Shown piece after piece: positions 46,731 to 58,230 of a DNA stretch of 64,000 nt. A program made the position numbers and the translations under genes. The stretch is taken from the NCBI GenBank assembly GCA_947247005.1, contig OX365950.1, positions 9,126,720 through 9,190,719 on the forward strand, given 5' to 3'. A model generated the notes under the pieces. The model saw nothing but the letters and a program-made list of their open reading frames with translations. It was not told the origin of the DNA and ran no database searches. This DNA comes from Spisula solida. Lineage: Eukaryota > Mollusca > Bivalvia > Venerida > Mactridae. Position 1 is the stretch's first letter; every line of letters begins with the position of its first letter.

Positions 46731-47217
46731 ACTAATACAGCTTTACCAACTGAGCTGACCATGCAGCCGGGCTTAACACTAATACAGCTTTACCAACTGA
46801 GCTGACCATGCAGATGGGTTTAAAACTAATACAGCTTTACCAACTGAGCTGACCATGCAGCCGGGCTTAACACTAATACAGCTTTACCAACTGAGCTGAC
46901 CATGCAACCGGGCTTAACACTAATACAGCTTTACCAACTTAGCTGACCATGCAGCCAGGCTTAACACTTATACAGCTTTACCAACTGAGCTGACCATGCA
47001 GCCAGGCTTAACACTAATACAGCTTTACCAACTGAGCTGACCATGCAGACGGGCTTAACACTAATACAGCTTTACCAACTGAGCTGACCGTGCAGACAGA
47101 CATAACACTAATACAACTTTACCAACTGAGCTGACCATGCAGACGGGCTTAACACTAATACAGCTTTACCAACTGAGCTGACCATGCAGACAGGCTTAAC
47201 ACTAATACAGCTTTACC
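46731..47217 (-). repeat. 47-bp tandem array of a tRNA 5'-half/A-box segment, ~10 copies
   Basis: Units recur every 47 bp (GAGCTGACC at 46752, 46799, 46846, 46893 and on). The reverse complement of each unit contains GGTCAGCTCAGTTGGTAAAG, a tRNA D-arm with a Pol III A-box. The flanks carry other minus-strand tRNA-like material, so the array probably grew from a SINE head. Confidence 0.9.
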
Positions 47218-47654
47218 GGTCTTGTCTCATATCACCTCACTCCTGTGACTTAAGGCTCAAACACAGTTGCTGCTGCCACCATTCAGGGGTGTAGAAATTA
47301 GCTGGTAGGCAACAAAATTCACTGAAGTGTTTGAGACACCACATCCATTACATTTTCCTTGATTTAGGGAAATAATTACAATCTTGTTTGACACAACATA
47401 GTGGATGAGCCTAAATTTGTTAAGAGGGTGGGGTGGATGGATATCCAGTTAGCTGAATCGGTAGAGCACGATTGGGACTAGTTTCAATGTGATTTAGTGC
47501 TGTAGCCAACTTCAGGAACACCTTTTCTCTGATTTAATTCATGTCAGTACAATCCCAGACCATTTATCCACAATCCGAGACCATTTATCCTGTATTATGT
47601 ATATGTAGTAGTCTGTATAGGATTTAATTACTAATAGGGGAGAAACTTGTGTAG

Positions 47655-47727
47655 GCAGCCGGCTAGCTCAGTCGGTAGAGCATTCGCCCTATAAGCGAAG
47701 GGTCCCGGGTTCGAGCCTGGTTGCACA
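47655..47727 (+). pseudogene. tRNA-like SINE head (Ile-UAU-like)
   Basis: D-arm GCTC-AGTCGGTA-GAGC and anticodon stem TTCGC-CCTATAA-GCGAA are perfect, and GGTTCGAGCC is a B-box. The loop would read anticodon TAT but has C instead of T at position 33, and neither the T-arm nor the acceptor stem pairs well. So it is a tRNA-derived element, not a tRNA gene. Confidence 0.55.
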
Positions 47728-47944
47728 TTTTTCTCACCTGGTTACATATAACTAGTCTTCAAATCGTTTAACCCCTCAATCATTCTGCCAAATGAGCAAA
47801 CCAAGAAGCCATGTAAATCCACATGTCTCTTGCTACACGCCTCCACTTACAGGATTTGAAGCTCGAGATCATAATGGCATTAAATCATGTAAATGTACTT
47901 TACAGAATGGTTTGTGTTATTGTTTTATAATTATTCTTTTTCAG

Positions 47945-48096
47945 TTTTGCATTCATCATTAATGTGACTGAGGTTATGATTGTAAAGGTTCTGTAAATCA
48001 CAGCAAGGCATGTTTGTACCTAATCTGATCAATAATTAGCCAATTTAAGATGGATGAAGTTTATACTAAGACCCACTCGTGCATTGACAATCCAAG
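47945..48096 (+). other. Exon-like module, copy A
   Basis: Bounded by CTTTTTCAG and CCAAG|GTAAGA. Related to copies B and C: GTTCTGTAAATCACA then GCATGTTTGTACCTA, and later AATAATTAGCC...GATGGATGAAGT resembling copy B. In the shared frame it reads CKGSVNHSKACLYL but also has stops, so it is non-coding or decayed. Confidence 0.4.
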
Positions 48097-48231
48097 GTAA
48101 GAGAAAATAATAAAATTAAATTGATATCTAATTAACATCCTGGCACTAGCTATCTTAATTTACATGCACTGACTTTTGTCTAAGTCGTAAATCAAATTGA
48201 AGTGCCAACTGTTGTTTGTCTGGCATATTTT

Positions 48232-48330
48232 TAGCTCACCTGTCAGAAGGTAAGTTTTGTGATCACTATTTGACCCCATCTATCGTTGTTGCTTGTGTAT
48301 CCACTTGAGGTCACAATTTAATCCTAATGT
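48232..48330 (+). repeat. Fragment of a mollusc-type AGCTCACCTG repeat
   Basis: TTTAGCTCACCTGTCAGAAG followed by GTGATCAC resembles the start of a repeat widespread in bivalve genomes (from memory). Confidence 0.4.
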
Positions 48331-49499
48331 TTGTGAAACTTGGTCACAATGATCAACTCAACACCAAACAATTACATGGACATAATTATATACTGAGTAC
48401 ATCTAGAAACGCAACACTGGGTCTACTGTCAATATTTTTTTCAACCTGATGATAGGCAATCAAACTACTTTTAATTGATGTTGTTGTATTCCATTATCAA
48501 TACACCTGTAACATTTTATCACAAAGAGCTATAGTTAAGTGCAGAGCAGTGTTCTGGTATATAGTGCGGCCGAAAAATAACGGATCAAAAATTTATAAAA
48601 TCGCTATTTTTTCGGAATCGTTGTTTTTAAGTGAATAGGACAATTATCGATCAAATATTGATTGAATACTTATTCATGATGTCTAACAAGTTGTCTAGCA
48701 GTGTCAGCAGCAGTTGTGAACCTGGTTCACGCGGAGTTACTGTTCCTTTGGAGAGTTGTTACGCATGGATGACCTGAACTTGGGTGGTCGCAAATGGTGC
48801 AAGTGTGTTGGTAGCGTGTCTCCAGACGAGACATGTTCGGTGCAAGACAATTTAACCATCATGTAAACTCCCGTTTGATATCTCTGACATAAGCATCCAA
48901 ATGGCCTGATTTCGCTCATATTCGGACAATCATGGCATTTTCATTCCGGAAGTTATGCCATTTCTTCTGTGATTTTCTTTTTATTAGCAAACTTTACAAA
49001 AAGTTCGATGCAATTTATACCAAAATTGATCATGCGTAAACGGTGAACGTTGAAGTCATGGTTTTTGTGATTATATTGGTGCACGGGATTTACGTAACAC
49101 GATCGATAAAATTTGGATGATGGCTAAGTTTCTACAAGATTATACAACACTACTACACAAACTTCAAATATACATGTACAATGCCAGTAAGAAAAAATTG
49201 GCGATAAAAACGTTGCATTTCTAGATGTACTAAGTATAGTAGCATGGCAATTTCAGATTTTTTTGCATTCGACTGAGACATAAGAATTGCATGGTAAATC
49301 GGTTTTATCACTGCCTTATTGGCCTATGACCTGTGGTTTCAAGGGGAGAGAAGGATGGTTTGTATGATACAAAGAATCCGGCGCATTGCCATGGATCTTC
49401 CTGTATTGACTCCTTGGTTCTTTAACGTGCTCAGAATATAGCACCTATACGTGCGAAACTTAGTAACCTCTGGGTTACAAACCAGTTTCTAACTAGTTG

Positions 49500-49630
49500 G
49501 GTGGGAAACACTGAAAAGCATTTCTGTAATTTCCAGTGCAGCCAACTGAGATTCGAACCTGGGACCTAGGCTCCAGATTGATAGTTGAGAGCACTAACCA
49601 CTAGGCCATTGTTCCACCCATCAGAGGTTT
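49500..49630 (-). repeat. tRNA-derived SINE, minus strand
   Basis: Reverse complement has AATGGCCTAGTGGTTAGTGC (A-box), GGTCCCAGGTTCGAATCTCA (B-box) and then GTTTCCCACCCAACTAGTT. Related to 7560-7700. Confidence 0.65.
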
Positions 49631-49916
49631 TAATGGGGGAAAGCATGTATGGTATAGTTTGTTGTTACAACAGGTAACTTCAATTCAACATGATCAGAAG
49701 CTGAGATAGTGTTGATAAAATACGATATTTTACTGGTATCAGACCGCGGGAAAACGATACCACATATGCCTGTAATACCGCACAGCTCTACCCAAAACAC
49801 ATGACCTGTAACATACCATATTGCAATAACTACACACCTCCCCTGTCAGCATTTCATTTGAATCTCTTAAAAACCATGCATTTTACAGAATTTTATGGGA
49901 TATGCATTTTTTTCAG

Positions 49917-50063
49917 GTTTGCAGTAACATGGCTGAAGATATGTATATGTTCTGGTAATGACATCAGCGTATGTGCCTACTTCCTGCTTTGTTCAACAAT
50001 TAGTGAGACGAAAAGGAGGAAGTCGACACACCATGCATGTATATTAGTACTTTGTAATTTTAG
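49917..50063 (+). other. Exon-like module, copy B
   Basis: Bounded by TTTTTTCAG and TTTTAG|GTAAGA. It is open in one frame throughout: FAVTWLKICICSGNDISVC, then AYFLLCSTISETKRRK. Shares TATGTATATGTTCTG and TGCCTACTT with copy C. The Cys-x-Cys-Ser-x-Asn...Cys-x-Tyr-Phe pattern is common to B and C. No known domain recognised. Confidence 0.4.
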
Positions 50064-50473
50064 GTAAGAGAAAAATGATTGACTGGCTCACTGATATATT
50101 TTTAACACTCAATGATTGGTCACTGACTAAATGCATTGGCCAATAAATCTTAATAAAAACATACTTAAGCATAGATCTATAGGTGCAAACTAGAAGCCTT
50201 GTAAGTCCATCAGAGACTATAATCTCTGAGTCTATATCCCTTGAAATATTGTCAAGACAACATGTCAGGGCTCAATAGTTTGGTAAGACACCCTGACTCC
50301 TTGTATTCTATCAAATGTTACTCATTTCTTAAATCAGTTAAGTAGCCATTCAGTATTAATATCGATATACCCGGTATATATATTCCTTATCAACAAATCA
50401 CAACTCTTATTCAGAATTTATGGCATTTTGCATCTTGGTAAATATTAATTACATATTATATTGATTTTTTTAG

Positions 50474-50597
50474 TTTTGAAACATGAAGAGAACTGTATAT
50501 GTTCTGTAAATGAAAAGCCATGTTCCTACTTTGAGGGTATAACTTTGGCAATGAAGTTGGTACATGTGAAACAGTAAATCTACCATGATAATTGGAG
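50474..50597 (+). other. Exon-like module, copy C
   Basis: Bounded by TTTTTTTAG and TTGGAG|GTAAGT. In the frame homologous to copy B it reads ENCICSVNEKPCSYFEGITL and runs on to a TAA at the exon end. It sits just before the 20-bp minisatellite. Confidence 0.4.
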
Positions 50598-50689
50598 GTA
50601 AGTAGTTAATTGCACTAAGTGACACTAGCTAAAAGATGGCTGGGTGGGCTGGAAGAACTAACCGACACACATGAATTGACTGATTGACA

Positions 50690-51480
50690 AAACCACTCAC
50701 TGGATGTCTGAATCACTTACTGGCTATCTGAAGCCCTTACTTGCTTGTCGGAATCACATACTGACTGTCTGAAACACATACTGACTGTCAGAAACACATA
50801 CTGACTGTCTGAAACACATATTGACTGTCTGAAACACATATTGACTGTCTGAAACACATACTGACTGTCTGAAATACATTGACTGTCTGAAACACATACT
50901 GACTGTCAGAAACACATATTGACTGTCAGAAACACATATTGACTGTCAGAAACACATACTGACTGTCTGAAACACATATTGACTGTCTGAAACACATATT
51001 GACTGTCTGAAACACATTGACTGTCTGAAACACATACTGACTGTCTGAAACACATACCGACTTCATGAAACACATACTGACTTCACAAACACATATTGAC
51101 CGTCTGAAACAGATACTGACTTCATGAAACACGTACTGACTTCATGGAACACATATTGACTTCACGAAACACATACTGACTTCATGAAACACATACTGAC
51201 TTCGTGAAACACATACTGACTTCACGAAACACATACTGACTTCATGAAACACATACTGATTGTCTAATACACATACTGACTTCATGAAACACATACTTCA
51301 TGAAACACATACTGACTTCACGAAACACATACTGACTTCGTGAAACACCTACTGACTTCATGAAACACATACTGACTTCACGAAACACATACTGACTTCA
51401 TGAAACACATACTGATTGTCTAATACACATACTGACTTCATGAAACACATACTTCATGAAACACATACTGACCATACTGA
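50690..51480 (+). repeat. 20-bp minisatellite, about 39 copies
   Basis: Unit CTGACTGTCTGAAACACATA is exact from 50761 and degenerate at 50690-50760. From about 51060 a second version, CTGACTTCATGAAACACATA, takes over, with a few 17-bp and mixed units. The two versions form blocks, pointing to separate expansions. Confidence 0.95.
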
Positions 51481-51574
51481 AACTCTTTGAGTTTCAAGTT
51501 CGTTTTACAAGACTCTGAATGGTGCTTACATAAATGTGTCAGGCTATAAGTCTGGATGTATTCATCATCTTTAG

Positions 51575-53700
51575 TGATAGCTCACATGCTCATACTGCTC
51601 ACATGCTCATATTGCTCACATGCTCATACTGCTCACTTGCTCATATTGCTCACATGCTCATACTGTTCACTTGCTCATATTGCTCACATGCTCATACTGC
51701 TCACATGCTCATATTGCTCATACTGCTCACTTGCTCATATTACTCACATGCTCATATTGCTCACATGCTCATACTGTTCACATGCTCATATTGCTCACAT
51801 GCTCATACTGTTCACATGCTCATATTGCTCATACTGCTCATACTGCTCATATTGCTCATATTGCTCACATGCTCATACTGTTCACATGCTCACATGCTCA
51901 TACTGTTCACATGCTCATATTGCTCACATGCTCATACTGCTCACATGCTCATATTGCTCATACTGCTCACATGCTCATTGCTCACATGCTCATATTGCTC
52001 ACATGCTCATACTGTTCACATGCTCATATTGCTCACATGCTCATACTGTTCACATGCTCATATTGCTCACATGCTCATACTGCTCATACTGCTCATATTG
52101 CTCACATGCTCATACTGCCCACATGCTCATATTGCTCACATGCTCATATTGCTCACATGCTCATACTGCCCACATGCTCATATTGCTTACATGCTCATAT
52201 TGCTCACATGCTCATATTGCTCACATGCTCATACTGCCCACATGCTCATATTGCTCACATGCTCATACTGCTCACCTACTCATATTGCTCACATGCTCAT
52301 ACTGCCCACATGCTCACATGCTCATACTGCTCACATGCTCATATTGCTCACCTTCTCATATTGCTCATATTGCTCACATGCTCATACTGCTCACCTACTC
52401 ATATTGCTCACATGCTCATACTGCCCACATGCTCATATTGCTCACATGCTCATATTGCTCACCTTCTCATATTGCTCACTTGCTCATATTGCTCACATGC
52501 TCATATTGCTCATACTGCTCACCTACTCATATTGCTCACATGCTCATACTGCCCACATGCTCATATTGCTCATACTGCTCACATGCTCATATTGCTCACC
52601 TTCTCATATTGCTCACTTGCTCATATTGCTCATATTGCTCATACTGCTCACTTACTCACATTGCTCACATGCTCATATTGCTCACCTGCTCATATCGCTC
52701 ACACTGCTCACGAGCTCAAATTGCTCACATGTTCATATTGCTCACATGCTCATATCGCTCACATGCTCATATCACTCATATGCTCATATTGCTCATACTA
52801 CTCACTTAATCATATTGCTCATTTGCTCATATTGCTCACCTGCTTATATTGCTCACCTGCTCATATTGCCCGCATGCTCATATCGCTCACACTTCTCACA
52901 TGCTAATATTGCTCACATGCTCATATTGCTCACATTGCTCACACTTCTCACATGCTCATATCGCTCACACTTCTCACATGCTCATATTGCCCACATGCTC
53001 ATATTGCTCATACTGCTCACATGCTCATATTGCTCACATCGCTCACACTTCTCACATGCTCATATCGCTCACACTTCTCACATGCTCATATTGCCCACAT
53101 GCTCACATTGCAAACACTTCTCACATGCTCATATTGCTCACATGCTCATATTGCTCACCTGCTCATATTGCTCACCTGCTCATATTGCTCATACTGCTCA
53201 CTTACTCATATTGCTCACATGCTCATATTGCCCACATGCTCATATTGCTCACATGCTCATATTGCTTACATGCTCATATTGCTCACATACTCATACTGCT
53301 CACTTGCTCATATTGCTCACCTGCTCATATTGCTCATTCTACTCACATGCTCATACAGATCACATACACATGCTGTTCCCATACTCATATTGCTCAAATT
53401 GCTCACATGCTCATACTGCTAAAATTGCTCCCATACACGTACTGCTCACATGCTCATACTGCTCATATGCTCATTCTACTCACATGCTCATACAGATCAC
53501 ATACACATGCTGCTCACTTGCTCATACTGCTCACATGTTCATATTGCTCACATTCACATACTGCTCACCTACCCATGCTGCTTACATGCTCATACTTCTG
53601 ACATGCTCATACTACTGACATGCTCATACTTCTGACATGCTCATACTGCATGTATGCGGATGCTGCTGACATTTTCATACCACTGCCATACACATACTGC
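51575..53700 (+). repeat. 17-bp minisatellite (8+9), over 110 copies
   Basis: The unit is CTCACATG + CTCATATTG (or CTCATACTG); some stretches repeat only the 9-mer. The unit contains no TAA, TAG or TGA, so all three plus-strand frames stay open for hundreds of codons (51534-53618 is 694 codons) and each encodes the same 17-residue repeat HMLILLTCSYCSHAHIA in shifted register. This is repeat DNA, not a gene. Confidence 0.97.
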
Positions 53701-53709
53701 TGTAAATGA

Positions 53710-54850
53710 GTTCCACTGTATGTTTAATGAAATGGTTCAGTATGCCATGCCTTAATCAATGCTACTTCAAAAAATGATTCACACTTCAACATCTTTGCAT
53801 ATTGCAGGTTTCAGGATCCTTCTGGTGTTACTTGAGTGCAGTGCCTGAGATCCTTGATTTAAGTGTTTGGTCCATTCATATGCAACCAAGGAGCAGAAAT
53901 TATGTACTGTTGTGTGTATGGAACAATCTGATGGAAGTATAAGCAGGCATGCCAAATTGCTGAAACGTAAAGGTACAACCTTCAAACGAACAATTTTATC
54001 TGTTTAGCACAGTTGAAACTTTTATATATCAATATTTTTGTGATGACAAAACCAAGTTTCAACTGTAGTAACAAATACATCAGGAATGACTGAGATACTG
54101 ATTTATTACTAATTACAGAGTGGTGCTGTGTAGTACTAATTATTTTTGACAAACTAAAATAAACCATGGTTTTCAAATACAGTACAACCTGTTGACATGC
54201 CCATACATTATTGTCATATAATGATTAGCCATACATTTAAAACTGATAAAGTAAATATAGATTATTTTGTGACTGAAAGTTTAGTTACATAGGTTGTAAC
54301 TAATTTATTACAAGCTAGAATAAATGGTGTTTTCAAACACAATACGATCTCTTTGGAGAAACACCCTCTGGGAAACATAAAGTTTGGCTTGTGTTCAAAT
54401 TCTATTGTTTGTCAGGAAAGGTGGGGCTGGTGCTCTGGACTCATGTGAACTTGACAGTTAAAGGTTACAATATGTATCAAAATGATGATGTGGCTAAAGA
54501 GAGGTTGTTGCTCTCAGGAGGTCTGCCCAGGAGAAGCTCCACTACTCTGTCAAATGTGTACTTTACTCATATATATCTGTCTGCACAATAATTTTATTCC
54601 ATTAATAAAAATGATTGTGTCAAAAATGGTGGATTGTTATGCCCCCATCTTTGATGAGGTGGTATATTGCTTTGTGGTCGGTCGGTCGATTAGCTGTTTC
54701 AAACGAGGAGACCTATGGCCCCTGTATGTTATGATAGTTGCCTTATTGAATGTGTTTGAAATACTGCTAGTACATAATATGACCAATGAAAATAACCAAA
54801 ACACTTTCATTAACACTATTTTTTTCTTGTCAAATCAAGGAGGAGAAATT
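53710..54850. other. Region with possible exon-like segments but no recognised gene
   Basis: 53809-53972 lies between CATATTGCAG and AAAG|GTACAA and starts in an open frame (SGSFWCYLSAVPEILDLS); 54415-54591 follows TTGTTTGTCAG, is open to TAA (GKVGLVLWTHVNLTVKGYN) and is followed by AATAAA at 54604-54609. These could be ends of a transcript including the modules at 48-50.6 kb. Inference only. Confidence 0.25.
54637..54760 (+). repeat. Mollusc-type TGTTATGCCCCCA repeat fragment
   Basis: TTGTTATGCCCCCATCTTTG followed by GGTGGTATATTGCTTTGTGG and (GGTC)n resembles a repeat common in bivalves (from memory). Confidence 0.45.
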
Positions 54851-55330
54851 AGATGTAGCCCAATCTGACCTCGGACCAAATTCTACAAAGAAAGATGAAA
54901 CAACACCCCTTTTACAGATATTGATCTTGTCATGTGATAGTGATGATTGATGAAAACAAGTGTTTTAGCATATCTTGTGACCCAGTTTCTTCTATAGATC
55001 CTGGACCTTCCTATGAATCATTGTGTGATATTTTTGGTGATATATTGCAACAACTGTTGAAGAATCACCAAAGGTTGACATAACAGAAAAGGAGCTGACT
55101 GCCTATGACATGGAGCTTGCCATAGTGAAAGGAGATCATTCAAATTGGTGGCTTGACTGGGAGAAGAAAAGTTTAAAACATTTATCACTTGGCAGTATCT
55201 AATTGATCACGCAACATTGGTAGCTACAGGGAGAGATCATGTTCTACTCCTGGAGATATTGTTATGCTGCTGAAAGGCCCGTCTTGCACCAGTGATAACG
55301 TGAAAAACAATTCTTCTTGAAGACAAATCT
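54850..55330 (+). pseudogene. Decayed hAT-family transposase C-terminus
   Basis: One frame reads DITEKELTAYDMELAI, then NWWLDWEKKSLKHLSL, matching the hAT dimerisation segment (Glu-Leu-x-x-Tyr...Trp-Trp). After a frame change it reads RERSCSTPGDIV and SCTSDNVKNN, the counterpart of the conserved S-E-R-x-F-S-x-x-G-D-I-V and x-L-x-x-(D/E)-N-V motifs. Stops and a shift show it is dead. Upstream acidic sequence (DLGPNSTKKDETTPL) would be the linker. Confidence 0.6.
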
Positions 55331-55407
55331 TCAGTAACTGTTCTGTTCATAAATTTCAAGTATACGTTGAAGAACATACTTTTTGTTTTCAATGTATTAA
55401 TAACTTA

Positions 55408-55545
55408 ACAGGCCTCAATGAATCCACTCGTCCTGCACAATATCTTTCTTTATTTATATAGCAGGACAAGTAAGATTTTGGGGTTTTCTTCTTTGTCTAT
55501 ATTGCAGGACGAGTGCTTTGAAAAAAGATTGTTGAGGCCTGCTTA
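55408..55545. mobile_element. Small inverted-repeat element (AGCAGGCCTCAA ends)
   Basis: Left ACAGGCCTCAATGAATCCAC-TCGTCCTGCA; right, inverse, GCAGGCCTCAACAATC and CACTCGTCCTGCAATAT. About 138 bp, AT-rich centre. Confidence 0.7.
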
Positions 55546-55549
55546 ATAC

Positions 55550-57520
55550 CTTGCTGTTTTTGAGCATAACACTTGTAACAAATATGTATTAGTAGCTCTG
55601 GGCTTCTTATATTTTGAGGTTTTATCCATGATTTAAAATGTTTGTACCAAAGATTTATAACACTTGGTTACAACGTTTGTCTTTGTCTTATTCACAACTG
55701 GCTAATACGTGGTCAATAACTAGGTCACATGTTCATATCAAATTTTAATATCCACATATTTTGTTTTCCATTGTGTAAAAGCATTAAAAGTTAGTTCATA
55801 CATTGCATCTTATTACACATTGACCCCTGAATATGTGTGCATTTATTAAGTCAATGAGTGTATTACCTTGAATCTCAAGGCATGTTTTATGGTTATTACC
55901 CTGACTTAGTGTATTGTCAAGTACAATAAAGTCGAGCATCCAACACACATAGGCTGTGCTCTTGTTGGTCGGTGCACAATTATTCACTACTTTCTGACCA
56001 GATTTCAGTGAAATTTCCCAAGGTTCAGTGTGCAGAGGTTCAGATTTTTTTCTGAAACCGTCTATTAAATTTCCCAAAAATTTGGCATGACTTACCAGTA
56101 CCAAGCCTAGTTGTACATATCATTGACACACAATGGATCGGCTTTGCTTATGATTGCCTTTAAACAAAAATTTGAAGGATTCATCGGTACCAAACCAAGA
56201 CAAAGGTGTGCAAAACAGCATAATTTAGACCTTTGTGCGTTGGTAACTTTTTCAAGCAGTATCTGGGAGTATTCATCACACCCAGTGATATTTCTTGTTG
56301 CCTTTTCACTTTTATTGTAACTGTTATTTCATCACATGAATAAATTTGTGAACCATCAAGTTGATTTGTTGTACATGTACATCATTATCTGTATATATAT
56401 TGAATGCATCTGAGCATACCAAGAACTGAAATTCAACCATAAAGTAGATTTTACATTCACAAGTGCAAGATGCCACAAGACAAATACACAAGAAGAAGAG
56501 GTGGATACAGAGGTTTTACAATCTGCATCCACAGAATATCCTAAGGTATATGACCAAGTGCAATTTTGGAACCCCCTGTGTCAACAATTTACCTCTTCGT
56601 GTTCACAGTTGGTGGTTGCATGTCTGATTCTATTTTGAGCAAGCTTAAAAATAATGTGTTGGTTTGTTTGCAGAATCGACTAACGAACGGTCGAAGTGCT
56701 GGTCACCAGGGCCCTGAATTACAAACAATACTTGCACTAAACACTCAAATATTGAATTCCATCTTTTTAAGTCCATAGCGACATTTTTTGGACCAATAAG
56801 TTGTATTAATGTTAAGTTGGTACTCAATATTATTAATGGCTGACTTCCTAGTGCAATTTTAGTGTATTTGTTAGCTATAACTAGTTTATCAGTCCGAGTG
56901 TGCAACTCAGATTCAATAATGACATGTTTACCTCATAAGTAGTACAAAATAACAAAGAAAATGTGTGAAATGTGATTTTCAACACTTATGTAACAATTTT
57001 AAACATTTTCATCATCTAGATAGGTAGCTCATTATATTACGTTTTCAATATGTCAGTGCTGGGTGTAAGTATTGGTTGTAATTCCATGCCCTGATTTCCC
57101 CTGCATACCTGGCTGGTGACCTCCGGTTTTGAGTGAACATCTTGAATAATGCGGCATCAGCAGACCTGTGATTCTTCCTCCGTTAGGCTGATATCAGCCT
57201 TTTTGTTTTAGAATCTTTTAAACAAAAGAGTCCAGATTCAGTCTGACTGGCATATTTAGAAATAATGTTTTTGCAAGGGTAAGGGGCGGGTAGAATATTT
57301 AATCCGTTTTGCTCTTCGAGCAATCACAATACATGCATATGTGTAAATTGACGATCTGTGCAACCATATGGATGATTATTGGTTATGGATGCAGACCGCA
57401 GGTAAAAAGTAGGAAACAGCAGTTGTAACGTCTCTGAACCTCTTCTTTAACGATACATACACCAATCATCCAAATTGCTGTTACAGAAGAATGACGTAAT
57501 CATTATCCAAGCAGCAATTA
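55550..57520. other. Non-coding stretch, nothing recognised
   Basis: Several ORFs under about 100 codons, none with recognisable family features. No tandem repeat seen. Confidence 0.5.
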
Positions 57521-57589
57521 TTCATGGTATTTTCTGGTTAGCAACAGATAGAATGAATCTATCATACAAGAGGATGTTCTACTTCGTAA

Positions 57590-57760
57590 TAGACTGTCTA
57601 ATTACCAAAATAACGAAATAATACAAGTTCGAACACTGACAGTGTACCTTTAAATGACTGCAGATATGTCTGTTTCAAGGCCATACATCTGATTATGGGT
57701 GCGTTCTGTAGCTATATAATATATCGTATATAAGAATCACAGCTAAGGGTCCATAAATGG
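57590..57760 (+). repeat. Outlying copy of the ~200-bp satellite-like repeat
   Basis: CCAAAATAACG, ATACAAGTTCGAACACTGAC, AGTGTACCTTTAAATGACTG and GGGTGCGTTCTGTAGCTA are all shared with the array at 59790-60950. Confidence 0.8.
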
Positions 57761-57924
57761 TCATATGAATCGCTGTTACCGAAGAATGAAATAATCATTA
57801 TCGAAGCAGCATTTTTTCATGGTATTTTCTGGTTAGCAACAAATAGAATGAACCTTTTATACACGACATAAAAGGATGTTAATTCTACTTCGTAATAGAA
57901 TGCGAACGAAGTAAAAAAACTCAC

Positions 57925-58230
57925 TGTTTCCAGACGTCACTGCGACCACCGGAAGGGATTTAATAAGCTCTTTCAGGAGGTCAAGTGTAAGCATGTTATT
58001 ATACCCTACCATTCCCCTTCATTTGCTCGGCCAATTCCGAAGACTCGTCAACCTAGCACAGAAGCAGATTAGAATATGACTATTGGTCGCATAACAAGTT
58101 CCGTCATTTTCAGCACACGAACAACACTTCGACCCCGGGAAAGGACTTAATGGCCCCTTAAGGAGGTTAAGTGTATGCGCGTTCGAATCCACTACCAATT
58201 CCCTCCCATTTGTCACAGAGTTCACCCGGC
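57925..58230 (+). repeat. Repeat family R3, two adjacent copies
   Basis: AGGAGGTCAAGTGTAAGCAT at 57976 and AGGAGGTTAAGTGTATGCGC about 186 bp later, each preceded by a CCGGGAAAGGACTTAAT-like block and followed by ATTCCC(T/C)..CATTTG. Confidence 0.7.

Larger units (their letters stand above)
45600..47940. other. Region without a recognised gene, rich in tRNA-like sequence
   Basis: The 147-codon ORF at 45788-46231 is the longest non-repeat ORF outside the transporter but matches no family I know. From 46300 the sequence is mostly tRNA-like SINE pieces on the minus strand (GGTCTTGAACC near 46350, GGCTTGAACCCAC near 46505), then the 47-bp array and a plus-strand head at 47655. Confidence 0.45.

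Noticed and set aside
46731..47217. A CRISPR-like array
   Set aside because: Units are contiguous with no variable spacers, and the context is eukaryotic with introns.
47655..47727. A functional tRNA-Ile(UAU) gene
   Set aside because: Acceptor and T stems fail and position 33 is C, not T.
50926..51132. 68-codon minus-strand ORF rich in Cys, Val and Phe
   Set aside because: Translation of the 20-bp minisatellite.
51534..53618. 694-codon ORF (and 417, 428, 250, 156-codon ORFs in other frames) that could be taken for a large repetitive secreted or membrane protein
   Set aside because: The DNA unit is 17 bp, lacks stop triplets, and all three frames are open with the same peptide; this is a property of the minisatellite.
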